NCBI GenBank assembly: GCA_937894065.1
Contig: CALCST010000008.1
Coordinates: forward strand, 24,148 to 88,147
Length of the DNA stretch: 64,000 nucleotides
Origin: an uncultured Parabacteroides sp.
GTDB lineage: Bacteria > Bacteroidota > Bacteroidia > Bacteroidales > Tannerellaceae
Direction of reading: 5' to 3'
A model generated the notes under the pieces. That model searched no databases. It saw only the letters and a program-made list of their open reading frames with translations, and had not been told where the DNA came from. The position numbers and the translations under genes are program-made. Below are positions 43,411-52,565 of the stretch, one piece after another. The stretch's first letter is position 1. Each line of letters starts with the position of its first letter.

Positions 43411-46400
43411 TCACTTTAGAAATTTCTCAGCACGGCCAGGAGAAAGCAACTCCCACAATGAAGCAACTGTCCATCCCGGACCAAATATATCATTATAAAA
43501 GCCTTTGCCATTCTTTCCATAATCCCAATTTGTGTGCTGCACCACTTCCGGATAAAATCCCTTCTTGGCAATGTTGCACATATGACCATCATAAGGTAAC
43601 AACTGCCTCATAGATGAATCAATAACATTGGCAAAGTCAGCAAATCTGTTCTCGCCAAACTCAACAGACAGCCAGCGTAACACATTCACAAAGTCAAAGA
43701 CAAAGACATCAATATGATTATTCTCCACTGAGACATTTCCCCAACCTCTGGTTTTCAGTCCTAAATCACCAAGCATCTGTCCCGGAGCAAAAGGGACATC
43801 CCAAGTGTAATACCACGACAAGGCAAAGCTTGCAGCCTTTCTTGCCAGCTCAGCATAATGCTCATGTTCCTTTCCTTTCGACACTAATGCCAAATAATAT
43901 GATGCAGAACAAGCATAAAGAGAAGCCTCCTTATCCTCACAGTTTGCATCAAGAGTAGAAGAAAAATAGTCCGACTTAGATATTATCTCTTTTTCCAAAT
44001 AATCCACAGCTCTGCGGGCTGCATTCAAATATTTCGTTTCATTGAAGAACTTATAGCCCATCACCAGCGGCAACACAGCCGATGGAGTGCTACCACCACT
44101 CTTGTCAACGATGCTCATGTCGTTTCTGAATTTTCTCGGAAAACTTCCGTCCTCATTCTGCAATTGAAGAAACAAGTCCAGAATCTTGCGGATTTTCTCG
44201 TTCCATTCCGTATACTTCTTTCCTTTCTGCTTCTCATAATTCAGATAATACAATATGGCATATACACCCTCTGACTGACGGCGTATACTGTTTAAGTCAG
44301 CATCATATTTATGTTCAAACTTGACAACTTCACGCAAGAATCCACTATCGGAGAATCCTTTTTCTTTATAAGAATCAAACACTGAGCGTGCATCTGCAAC
44401 CATTACCTCATCATTCTTAGACTCACCATATTCTAAAGCATTGAAAGCATTCAAAAGGGTGCGGCCAATAAATCCAACCTCAGCAATATCATTAGGTTCA
44501 CAAGTAGCTGTTTCCAGTTCCACTCCTGAATAATATTTCAATTCATATTTGTCAACATAACTTTCCTTGAAATAATTGCTCAGCACACTTTTCATATATT
44601 CAGCATCATATGCTGTTTCCACCAACATAGGCTTGTAAAGGTCAAAACATTCTTTCCATGTTTTCTCAACGACATCAGAATATTTGTCACTTTTCTCTTC
44701 CGATATAATCCAGGAAAAAGTACAAGTTTCACCTTTCGGCAAATAGCAGAATGTTTCTATCTCAGGAACAAGAGTAAGTTTCCTGATATAACTGGACGGT
44801 GATTCACAATACGGAAAACCGAACGATAGACAAGATTCTCCATTATCATTCTCAAAACCTACATAACCTATTGAAGAAACACCTGAAAGAATCACTTCTC
44901 CACTTTTATGTGAAGTCATAGCATCCTTTCCTTCTCCTTCCGGTACACGGAAAACTGACATTGATTTTTTCTCCTTTTCATCATAAATTACAGTTACAGG
45001 AGAACTCAATCTGTCTTCACGCACTACCCAGCTATCCGAAGTATAGAACGACGGAGCCTCTTTGGGCGAGCGTAAATTCTTCCTATACCAGAAGCCCGGC
45101 ATCAGAAACATACAATCGTCATGTCTGTATCCGGTCTTAACCTTATGCTTGTAATTAAAATATATATCATCAGTAGCTACTATCATAACCTCAAGCCTTT
45201 TCTTGCCTCCGGTTGTATCAATGCTATTATACACAAATGCCGGAATATCAGCACCAGGAACCAGACGGAAATCCATACCGCCTTCGCCTCCGCTCTTAAA
45301 TTCAAGATGATAATCCTTTGCCGGATTTCCTGGAGTTTTAAGGCTAATCACTGCTTCCATTCCGTTCGAAAGATTTACCGGAGATGTTACAACCGGAGCC
45401 TCAGCCTTATCCGATGGCTGCAAGTTCTCAACATAAGGCCAACCGTCCTTATCCCATAACACCTTGTCAAGAAGCACCTGCCTGTGAGCATCAAGCCTGT
45501 CGAGCTCAAAGGCATGATAAAGCATCCATGTGTTTCCCTCATCATCAACCTGCAGCAATGAATTATGACCAGTACCTACAAAGCGATTATTCTTATGAAG
45601 CACAACTTCATGCTTGTTGTCCATCATGCTACCGCCTTTTCTGTCTAAATATGGTCCAAACAAACTTTTCGAGCGTCCAACCACAGTTGTATATGTACTT
45701 TTCTCGCCCTCACAACATGAACCAATCGAACCGAACAAATAATAATAACCGTCTTTCTTCCATAAGTTTATCCCTTCATAGGCATTTCCAGCAATCTGCT
45801 TTTTAGTTTCCAGTTTCGGAGTGATATCCATATTGCTGTTTATATCCAGTTCCATTATATATATTCCTCGGAAACTTCCCCACAGCATATAATATTTACC
45901 ATTCTCCTCATAAAAGAACTGGTCGATTGAATTTTCCACATCTACATCACGGCTGTTGAATACCTTTCCCTTAGGCACAAAAGGACCAACAGGCGAATCA
46001 GACACAGCATATCCCACTGTGCTTATCCAATGATTACCCCATTCGGCAAGAGAATAGAACAATACATATTTTCCATTTATATACTGTATATCCGGAGCCC
46101 ATATTGCAGCCTTCTTTCCTTCAGGATTATTATCTACAAAATTCGGACGAGTCGCATCGGTAAAAGCCGTTCCCACTTCAACCCAGTCAACCAGGTTATC
46201 AGACCTGAATATCGGAAGATTCTTTATATCTTCAGTCGAATACAAATAATAATAACCATCACCAGCCTTTATCGCTGTTGGGTCCGGAGCAGAAATCCGA
46301 ATAACCGGATTTGTATAATATTCTTTACCCTCTTTATTTTCCAAAACTGTGCTCGCATCAGCCGCACAAAGCAGCGAAAATCCCGCCGCTAAAATCAACA

Positions 46401-46428
46401 TTCCTGATAATACAAACTTTCGTCTCAT
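43411..46428 (-). CDS. Giant fusion: GH43 domain, beta domain and helical toroid-like domain
   Basis: 1005 residues from ATG 46428, two bases after the stop of the upstream GH127 gene. A signal peptide is followed by a GH43 propeller (~30-325) with the acidic triad in SAPDPTAIK, NSIDQFFYE and NAYEGINLW. A beta-rich part (~340-570) has no motif I recognise. The C-terminal ~400 residues are helix pairs (AEVGFIGRTLLNAFNALEYG, SEGVYAILYYLNYEK, AVLPLVMGYKFFNETKYLNAARRAVDYL, ENNHIDVFVFDFVNVLRWLSVEFG) that look like an (alpha/alpha)6 toroid of glycosidases or lyases, but no family is clear. The protein may carry two activities. Confidence 0.8.
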   Translation of the reverse strand: MRRKFVLSGMLILAAGFSLLCAADASTVLENKEGKEYYTNPVIRISAPDPTAIKAGDGYYYLYSTEDIKNLPIFRSDNLVDWVEVGTAFTDATRPNFVDNNPEGKKAAIWAPDIQYINGKYVLFYSLAEWGNHWISTVGYAVSDSPVGPFVPKGKVFNSRDVDVENSIDQFFYEENGKYYMLWGSFRGIYIMELDINSNMDITPKLETKKQIAGNAYEGINLWKKDGYYYLFGSIGSCCEGEKSTYTTVVGRSKSLFGPYLDRKGGSMMDNKHEVVLHKNNRFVGTGHNSLLQVDDEGNTWMLYHAFELDRLDAHRQVLLDKVLWDKDGWPYVENLQPSDKAEAPVVTSPVNLSNGMEAVISLKTPGNPAKDYHLEFKSGGEGGMDFRLVPGADIPAFVYNSIDTTGGKKRLEVMIVATDDIYFNYKHKVKTGYRHDDCMFLMPGFWYRKNLRSPKEAPSFYTSDSWVVREDRLSSPVTVIYDEKEKKSMSVFRVPEGEGKDAMTSHKSGEVILSGVSSIGYVGFENDNGESCLSFGFPYCESPSSYIRKLTLVPEIETFCYLPKGETCTFSWIISEEKSDKYSDVVEKTWKECFDLYKPMLVETAYDAEYMKSVLSNYFKESYVDKYELKYYSGVELETATCEPNDIAEVGFIGRTLLNAFNALEYGESKNDEVMVADARSVFDSYKEKGFSDSGFLREVVKFEHKYDADLNSIRRQSEGVYAILYYLNYEKQKGKKYTEWNEKIRKILDLFLQLQNEDGSFPRKFRNDMSIVDKSGGSTPSAVLPLVMGYKFFNETKYLNAARRAVDYLEKEIISKSDYFSSTLDANCEDKEASLYACSASYYLALVSKGKEHEHYAELARKAASFALSWYYTWDVPFAPGQMLGDLGLKTRGWGNVSVENNHIDVFVFDFVNVLRWLSVEFGENRFADFANVIDSSMRQLLPYDGHMCNIAKKGFYPEVVQHTNWDYGKNGKGFYNDIFGPGWTVASLWELLSPGRAEKFLK

Positions 46429-46430
46429 AA

Positions 46431-48287
46431 TTATTTCCATTCCAACCAAACTTTCATCTTTCCTGCCGAGCGATTATCCCACGCATAATAAGGCACAAAC
46501 AAAATATTTTTGTCGTCTGTTTTAGCTTTAATCACCTTTACTCCGCCAAGCAAATCCGGAACATCAGCAACTTCAAATGACGAAGAGTCATTCAAGTGGA
46601 GCGAATCAAAACCAGTACCATTGTCCACTTCTTCAATACAATATACAAGCGGTCCTCTCTGAATAGCCCTCTTTCCAACGTTTTCCTTAACTCTCGGGTC
46701 TGACTCCATAATTTCCACAGGCATTGCCATATCCAGTGTCACAACATCTCCAGGGTTCCATTCCTTAATCACAGCATATCCTTTCTCTACATCAGCGTCC
46801 ACAGCCTTACCATCAACACTCAAGCTGTATTCATCGCACCATTCCGGAATACGGATTCGCAAATCCTTGTCAATATCATTCTCTGCCGAAACTGTCAGGT
46901 TCACCTTTCCTTCCCATGGATAAGATGTTTCCTGATGCAGCTTCACTTCCTTACCATCAATATCAACAACTGTTGTATTTCCTATAAACAGATTCACCCA
47001 TAAAGCATCCTTTGAAACTCCATAAATATAATTTCCAATCGACGGAAGAAAACGTGAAATCTGACTCGGACAGCAGGCACAACCATACCATTCCTTACGA
47101 TTATGATTACCTTTTGACTCCAAAGGATTCACATAGAAAAATCTATCACCGGCAAGTGACACACCTGCCAGCGCACCATTATACATAGAACGTTCCAGAA
47201 CATCCACATATTTCGAATCTCCTGTAAACTGATTCATTCTCTGATTCCAAAAAACCATTCCTACAGAAGCACAAGTCTCACAATAAGCCTCAAGATTAGG
47301 CAAGTCATAATCAACAGTGAAACCTTCATTATGTCCGGACGAACCTATTCCGCCTGTAATATACATATTGCGATGCACCACATCATCCCACAATTTGTTC
47401 ATCGCCTCAACATATCCGGTATCGTTCTTCAATGCGGCAACATCTGCCATTCCACAATACAGATACATACATCTTACAGCGTGTCCTGAAATACTTTCCA
47501 GGTCACGAACCGGAACCACATCCTGATAATACTCCTTGTTCCACTCGCCTTCGCCGCCCATGCTGCCATAGCCATGTCCGCGCTCCTCAAGCAACCAGTT
47601 AGCGAAATCCAAATATTTCGTCTCGCCAGTAGTTTCATATAATTTCACCAAAGCAAGCTCAATCTCCTCATGACCCGGAACCCAATTTCTTTTTCCCGGA
47701 CCGAACACACTCATCATATGGTCAGCCATACGAATACTCACATCCAGCAACTTTCTCTTTCCCGTAGCCTTATAATAAGCCACAGCAGCTTCAATCATAT
47801 GACCAGCACAATACATCTCGTGCTTATCCATATTAGTCCATCTTTTGTCCAGCCCCGTAAGAGTATAATACGTATTGATATATCCGTCAGGTTGCTGAGC
47901 CGCCGCCATTTTGTCAATCCATTCATCCGCCTTCTTTTCCAGCTCTGCATCAGGATTGTTTATCAGGCTATAAGCAATACCTTCCAAAGCCTTATACACA
48001 TCTGAATCATCAAAAAAGATACCGGAATGCTTGCCCTCGCCCTTTGCTGCATTCTCAAAGTTCTTTATTCGCCCTGTCTGATTTTCAATCTGGTCAATAC
48101 ACACCGGCAATGTCGCTGAGGTATGTTTTTCCAAACGAGGAGACCAAAACGAATCCTCAATTTTTACATGTGAAAAATCAATCTGACTTATTTTCTTTAA
48201 CGGTGCATCATCCTGCTGCACATCTTTCGGACCAGTACAGCAAACAAACAAAAATGAAATAACAGATAAGGTAACAATTTTCTTCAT
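46431..48287 (-). CDS. GH127 beta-L-arabinofuranosidase-like lipoprotein
   Basis: 618 residues with a lipoprotein signal (FLFVCCTG). It follows GH127 closely: VKIEDSFWSPRLE at the start, HEMYCAGHMIEAAVAYY, the zinc site E-x-C in EAYCETCASVGMVFW and Cys-x-Cys-Cys in WYGCACCPSQISRF, and RAIQRGPLVYCIE near the end. The enzyme family uses a zinc-bound Cys nucleophile to release beta-L-arabinofuranose, for example from pectin side chains. It is separated from the next upstream gene by 125 bases, and the stop lies two bases before the giant GH43 gene. Confidence 0.9.
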   Translation of the reverse strand: MKKIVTLSVISFLFVCCTGPKDVQQDDAPLKKISQIDFSHVKIEDSFWSPRLEKHTSATLPVCIDQIENQTGRIKNFENAAKGEGKHSGIFFDDSDVYKALEGIAYSLINNPDAELEKKADEWIDKMAAAQQPDGYINTYYTLTGLDKRWTNMDKHEMYCAGHMIEAAVAYYKATGKRKLLDVSIRMADHMMSVFGPGKRNWVPGHEEIELALVKLYETTGETKYLDFANWLLEERGHGYGSMGGEGEWNKEYYQDVVPVRDLESISGHAVRCMYLYCGMADVAALKNDTGYVEAMNKLWDDVVHRNMYITGGIGSSGHNEGFTVDYDLPNLEAYCETCASVGMVFWNQRMNQFTGDSKYVDVLERSMYNGALAGVSLAGDRFFYVNPLESKGNHNRKEWYGCACCPSQISRFLPSIGNYIYGVSKDALWVNLFIGNTTVVDIDGKEVKLHQETSYPWEGKVNLTVSAENDIDKDLRIRIPEWCDEYSLSVDGKAVDADVEKGYAVIKEWNPGDVVTLDMAMPVEIMESDPRVKENVGKRAIQRGPLVYCIEEVDNGTGFDSLHLNDSSSFEVADVPDLLGGVKVIKAKTDDKNILFVPYYAWDNRSAGKMKVWLEWK

Positions 48288-48412
48288 GATATTATTTATT
48301 CATATTTATTTAACTTGGTTTCAGAGGATGAGTCGATAAGATAATAAGTTACAAGATTATAGAGAACAATTATTAACTACTTGACTCCTCTATTCCCCAA
48401 ATACACGTTATC

Positions 48413-50095
48413 CTATTTCTTCAGACTCTCTACATTCCAAATATTTTCTCCATTTTCAGATAATATCCTGACAACATATCCTTTGTCAGCATTATCTACT
48501 TTATTTTTACAATCCAAAACCAACTTGACATCAGAATAAGGTTCAATAGGAGGAATCACACCTTCGGCAATCAACCTTCCATCTTTACCATCTTCAGCAT
48601 AAAGCTCGAATTTGGAATCTGCTGAAACTTTCAGACCAAAGTTATCTATATACACCTCAATCTTATCACCTGGAAGTATTGTAGGTTTTCTGGCAGATAA
48701 TATCGACGGAGTATAATCAACCCAAGGCACACGCATAAACCCAAAAACCATACTTCCATCCTTCTTCTTACCAATAACTTTAGGAGCAAATTCTTTGCTG
48801 TCAACCCCACAACCTTTCGCATCAAAAACCATAATCAGGTTATTTCCGGACTTTTCTGTTCGCAGAACCTTAGTTCCCTTTCCATAATTCACATATTCCG
48901 ACGAGCCGAATCTCAAACTGTTTAGATCCAAATCGTCTAAAGGAGAAAATCCCTCTTCTGCCTCAACAAGTACACGTACTTCCTTTGTATCCTCATCAAC
49001 TGGTTCTTTATTCAGCATTGTAAGAAGCATACCTGGATTCAATGGAATACAGATATTCTTTGAACTGTGGCTGTCGTTAGGCAAATCTTCATTCTTTAGA
49101 GTATCAATCACCGCAAAATTAGCCTGTATTGCCCGTCCATATTTATCCTGCAGAATTTTTATCCTCTCATATTTGAACCAGTTCTCGCAATGTCCATCCT
49201 TATGCTTCGAAATTACACCAGGCAGATAAGCCTCACCCGGATCAGTAACCCAGTTCACACCGTCTTTGGAACGTAAATAAAAGGCAATTCTTCCCAGCCA
49301 GTCGTTTACAATCAAATGATACTGCACATTATCTTTCCAAACAACAGGATCTTCAAACTCTCCATCAACGGCAGGATAAACCCTCATGTTGGAAATCTGA
49401 CTATATTCGGACAGACCTGTACGGCTAATCCACACACCGCCACCACGGCATATCATCAGATTGGATCCATCCTCACGTTTAGTAAATGTCAGATTGGAAA
49501 GTCCTTCAATAATTTTCCTGTCACGAGGATTGAATTTGAATTTCCCATATTTCCATGGACCGTCCAAAGAATCTGACAAATAATACCCATCTATTACATA
49601 TACTACATATTGCCCGTTCTTAGCTTTGAATATCTCAGGATTATGCCCCGGTCCTATTGTATCCTTTATAATATATGGACCAACAGAATTGTCACATACA
49701 GTATGATAAACTATCGACTGTGGCCATGTGTGATGTCCCTTTGGCGAATCCTCACGCCATCCGCAAACATACAAATGATATTTTCCATCATCACCTTTTA
49801 TAATATTTCCGCCCCAATATGACCGAACATCATCTTCTATTCCATTATCAACAAAGCGGGGAACAACATTTTCTCCGCCCCAGACTTTGGCTGAAAGTTT
49901 ACCTTCCGGCATCGGAAGAAAACGGTCTATGAAACGGGCTCCTTCAACCAAGTTATCCCATTCCTTAGGACGCGGACGTTCTGTAATCTGTGAAAACACA
50001 CTGGCACTCCCCTGACAGACAAGCAGCAAAAACGCCATTGCTAAATTTCTTTTAATAGTATCCATAGATTTAAATCTTTTATCTGCCATATTCAT
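48413..50095 (-). CDS. Exported beta-propeller glycosidase-like protein, family unassigned
   Basis: 560 residues. The signal region is long (hydrophobic NLAMAFLLLVCQGSASVFS after ~16 residues). The N-terminal ~370 residues have repeated propeller motifs as in GH43, GH117 and related clans (IIKGDDGKYHLYVCGW, GHNPEIFKAKNGQYVVYVIDGYY, GEFEDPVVWKDNVQYHLIVNDW), with plausible acidic residues in GHNPEIF and EFEDPVVW. A ~180-residue beta-rich tail follows. I cannot place it in a numbered family. Its ATG overlaps the stop of the DUF4038 gene by four bases (ATGA), so the two are coupled and probably act on the same substrate. Confidence 0.7.
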   Translation of the reverse strand: MNMADKRFKSMDTIKRNLAMAFLLLVCQGSASVFSQITERPRPKEWDNLVEGARFIDRFLPMPEGKLSAKVWGGENVVPRFVDNGIEDDVRSYWGGNIIKGDDGKYHLYVCGWREDSPKGHHTWPQSIVYHTVCDNSVGPYIIKDTIGPGHNPEIFKAKNGQYVVYVIDGYYLSDSLDGPWKYGKFKFNPRDRKIIEGLSNLTFTKREDGSNLMICRGGGVWISRTGLSEYSQISNMRVYPAVDGEFEDPVVWKDNVQYHLIVNDWLGRIAFYLRSKDGVNWVTDPGEAYLPGVISKHKDGHCENWFKYERIKILQDKYGRAIQANFAVIDTLKNEDLPNDSHSSKNICIPLNPGMLLTMLNKEPVDEDTKEVRVLVEAEEGFSPLDDLDLNSLRFGSSEYVNYGKGTKVLRTEKSGNNLIMVFDAKGCGVDSKEFAPKVIGKKKDGSMVFGFMRVPWVDYTPSILSARKPTILPGDKIEVYIDNFGLKVSADSKFELYAEDGKDGRLIAEGVIPPIEPYSDVKLVLDCKNKVDNADKGYVVRILSENGENIWNVESLKK

Positions 50096-51465
50096 TTCCT
50101 CACCAAAAGCACCCAGTCTTCCCCTTTCCCATCATCTGGAACGGAAAAGCCGACGCTATTCGAAGCCTTACAAACACCGGCATCTGTATATTCGCCGGTT
50201 CTCGGATTCATCCACCATACACTAAGTTTACTGCCATTACCAAGCTGCGACAGATCACAAACAATATCCCTGCCATCCGGAATATACACCAAAACATATG
50301 AATCTCCTCTCATGGCAACAACCTTATTATCCGGATTTTCATTTGGAGAAACAACTATTCCATAGTCAGGACAACGCTTCTCCCAACTTATGCTCTCCAT
50401 CAATCTGCGGGCATGAATCATATCTCCGGCACCTTCCAAATCCAAGGAAGTGTACCAATTGCCACGAGCCAATCCCACAGCCTCATGTTCCGGTGATTTC
50501 ATCTGCCATATATCATGACATCCATAAGTATGTCCCAAAGCCCCGGAAAACAAATTCCAATATAAAGCCTTTCGCACATCTGCCGCATCAAACCATCCTA
50601 AAGAATCCGGTTTCCAGCAAACCGGATGATTCTCATATCTCGGCTCGGCATCCATACACGGCTTAACCGGTTCCATCTCATAGTCCCGTTTTATCATCCT
50701 TTCATAAACTGCATAATTCTGCTGGCAATGTCCCGTCTGAGCCATATTGAAATCCAACCATTCTTCATTATGGAACCAGTCGGACGACGAATACTCGCCT
50801 TGCGGATGGAAAGACATAAGATGATTCTTGTCAACAGATTTTATTCCCTCTGCAAGGGCATTCCATATTGCAAAGTTTTTGCCACCGCCAAAGCGGTCGC
50901 CACCGTTTATCCATATAATATTGGGGAAATCCTTATATCTTTCGCCAAGCCATTTTCCATATTCAAATGCATTCTTCTCATTAAAGATCTCAGGACCAAT
51001 ACCCCATTGCTTGTCCACCTTGTCGCCCCACGTAGGCAACATACCAATATATAGACCTTTATCACCGGCAATTCTCACAACTTTATCCACCCATTCGAAA
51101 TATTCCGTATTAGGATTCTCCGGAGAATTATCAATCAATGGTTTATTCCCATTTCTGTCCGGAGTATTAAGTCCGTCAATCTCAGCTAGAACTACTGCCT
51201 GTATCACACTAAATCCCTTAGCTCTTCGATTCTCCAGATATTTCTCAACCTCTTCCTCGTTCAAACGGTGAAAAAGCTCCCATGCAGTATCGCCCAAATA
51301 AAAGAACGGCGTACCATCTTCATGCTGAAGATAGCGCCCATTTTCTGAAACCTCTAATTTACCATGAGAAAAATCCACTGAATTGCCTTCCCATAAGTTT
51401 TCCTGGGCATTTCCCTGCATTGTCAGCAATACAAACATTGCTAAACTCAAAAACCGTTTTTTCAT
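50092..51465 (-). CDS. DUF4038 / GH140-like apiosidase-type glycosidase
   Basis: 457 residues with a signal peptide (MKKRFLSLAMFVLLTMQGNAQ). A TIM-barrel protein of the DUF4038 type: LQHEDGTPFFYLGDTAWELFHRL, GFSVIQAVVLAE, NIIWINGGDRFGG with the candidate catalytic Asp, and PCMDAEPRYE with the candidate Glu. A short C-terminal beta domain ends VSVPDDGKGEDWVLL-like (SVPDDGKGEDWVLLVRK). The characterised GH140 member removes apiose-linked side chains from rhamnogalacturonan II. DUF4038 is wider than GH140, so the activity is inferred. It is the first gene of the leftward enzyme operon. Confidence 0.78.
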   Translation of the reverse strand: MKKRFLSLAMFVLLTMQGNAQENLWEGNSVDFSHGKLEVSENGRYLQHEDGTPFFYLGDTAWELFHRLNEEEVEKYLENRRAKGFSVIQAVVLAEIDGLNTPDRNGNKPLIDNSPENPNTEYFEWVDKVVRIAGDKGLYIGMLPTWGDKVDKQWGIGPEIFNEKNAFEYGKWLGERYKDFPNIIWINGGDRFGGGKNFAIWNALAEGIKSVDKNHLMSFHPQGEYSSSDWFHNEEWLDFNMAQTGHCQQNYAVYERMIKRDYEMEPVKPCMDAEPRYENHPVCWKPDSLGWFDAADVRKALYWNLFSGALGHTYGCHDIWQMKSPEHEAVGLARGNWYTSLDLEGAGDMIHARRLMESISWEKRCPDYGIVVSPNENPDNKVVAMRGDSYVLVYIPDGRDIVCDLSQLGNGSKLSVWWMNPRTGEYTDAGVCKASNSVGFSVPDDGKGEDWVLLVRK

Positions 51466-51534
51466 ATTATCTTATCTCTATTTAAGATTCCAAAACATTT
51501 TTGTTACTGTTCGATAGCACTTTATTTTATTTAT

Positions 51535-51548
51535 AACCTTATAAGGTT
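51535..51548. promoter_or_regulatory. 14-base palindrome upstream of the glycosidase operon
   Basis: AACCTTATAAGGTT is a perfect palindrome 70 bases before the first gene of the enzyme operon, in the 284-base gap between divergent genes. No TAnnTTTG box was found on the minus strand here, so the operon promoter itself was not located. Confidence 0.4.
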
Positions 51549-51717
51549 TATATGTAACATAATATAAAGCATGCACAACATATATGCAATATTCGTAAAA
51601 TTTCTCAAAATATGCAAGTAGGGATATAGTAAAATACTAAAGACAGAAACTACTATCATATAATTAAACCTGTACTAGTTTCCAGATCATAATGTATATA
51701 TATTTAATTCCTTTTCC

Positions 51718-51725
51718 TATTTTTG
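51718..51725 (+). promoter_or_regulatory. -7 box of the His/Pro-rich lipoprotein gene
   Basis: TATTTTTG matches TAnnTTTG and is 24 bases before the ATG at 51750. No clear -33 element. Confidence 0.5.
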
Positions 51726-51749
51726 TACAAAACCAATTATTAATAAAGT

Positions 51750-51974
51750 ATGAAGGCTAAATTATTACTTACATTGTTTGTCTTTTCATTTTGTTTAAGC
51801 ATGACATCATGTGTAACAAGGAGACATCATCACCCTGGGCCTCCACCACCACATAAGGAAGTGCCACCGGGACATCATCATAAAGAAATACCTCCAGGAC
51901 ATGCTAAGAAAATTTATGGGGATAAGTCAGCAAAAGATCATGCTCCTGGACACAACAAGCATAAGCATAAATAA
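51750..51974 (+). CDS. Small His/Pro-rich lipoprotein
   Basis: 74 residues. Lipoprotein signal with lipobox SMTSC (Cys21); the mature ~54 residues are almost only His, Pro, Lys and Gly (RRHHHPGPPPPHKEVPPGHHHKE, then a second PPGHAKK unit and GHNKHKHK). The PPGHHHKEIPPGH unit repeats. Such tails can bind Zn, Ni or Cu, but no function is proven. It has its own -7 box and a terminator. Confidence 0.75.
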   Translation: MKAKLLLTLFVFSFCLSMTSCVTRRHHHPGPPPPHKEVPPGHHHKEIPPGHAKKIYGDKSAKDHAPGHNKHKHK

Positions 51975-51996
51975 AAGACAAAATCAAGAGCAAATC

Positions 51997-52032
51997 ATGT
52001 GCGACAGAGTAATCCCTATCTGTGTCGCACAT
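51997..52032 (+). terminator. Terminator of the His/Pro-rich lipoprotein gene
   Basis: ATGTGCGACAGAG pairs with CTGTGTCGCACAT (one G-U or mismatch) around a ~10-base loop, 22 bases after the stop. Confidence 0.7.
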
Positions 52033-52171
52033 CTTTCAAAACTTTGTATAGTAAAATGAGTGTTGCCATAAGTTTAAAAATTTCGGGACACGCATTGGAC
52101 ACGCATAAATGTCCAAATTCGGACTTATCCCTCTTTTTTTTAACCCTGGCTGGGGAAGTCTATAAGAAAAA

Positions 52172-52219
52172 AGCGGAAGAAAACATATTGACTATCAATA
52201 TATTAATTCTTCCGCTTCA
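52172..52219 (-). terminator. Terminator of the tRNA-Arg gene
   Basis: GCGGAAGAA pairs with TTCTTCCGC; on the minus strand the stem is followed by T-rich sequence. It lies directly behind the tRNA 3' end. Confidence 0.7.
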
Positions 52220-52221
52220 AG

Positions 52222-52295
52222 TGATCAGGCTGGGATTCGAACCCAGGACCCACAGCTTAGAAGGCTGTTGCTCTATCCAACTGAGCTACCCGACC
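52222..52295 (-). tRNA. tRNA-Arg (anticodon TCT)
   Basis: 74 bases on the minus strand with a complete cloverleaf: acceptor GGTCGGG / CCTGATC with two G-U pairs, D arm GCTC...GAGC, anticodon stem ACAGC / GCTGT with loop CTTCTAA (anticodon TCT), and T arm with GGTTCGAATCC. The discriminator is A and CCA is not encoded. It lies between the lipoprotein gene and mdh. Confidence 0.95.
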
Positions 52296-52480
52296 ATCCT
52301 TCTCAATTGCGATGCAAAGGTAGGTGATATTTTTTATTATTCCAAATGTTTTGAAAACTTTTTTCAAAGAAAAATTGATTTTTTATTCTCTTTGCACAAG
52401 AATCTACCATCAACACCTTATATATCAAAATATTGCAAATATAACCCCAATTGCGTTTTTTTCGCTCAAAACAAAAAAAA

Positions 52481-52514
52481 GAGATTGCAAACGGAGTTTC
52501 CGTATTGCAATCTC
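52481..52514 (-). terminator. Terminator of mdh
   Basis: GAGATTGCAAACGGA pairs with TCCGTATTGCAATCTC (one bulge), followed on the minus strand by a long T run (A run at 52470-52480 on the plus strand). Confidence 0.85.
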
Positions 52515-52565
52515 TCAGTATTTTCTTCAGCAAAGCCAAAAAATGGCTCAGAATGCTTCAAAAAA

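Noticed and set aside
52033..52221. Integration site next to tRNA-Arg
   Set aside because: There is no integrase, no repeated tRNA 3' end and no mobile gene; the region is explained by terminators.
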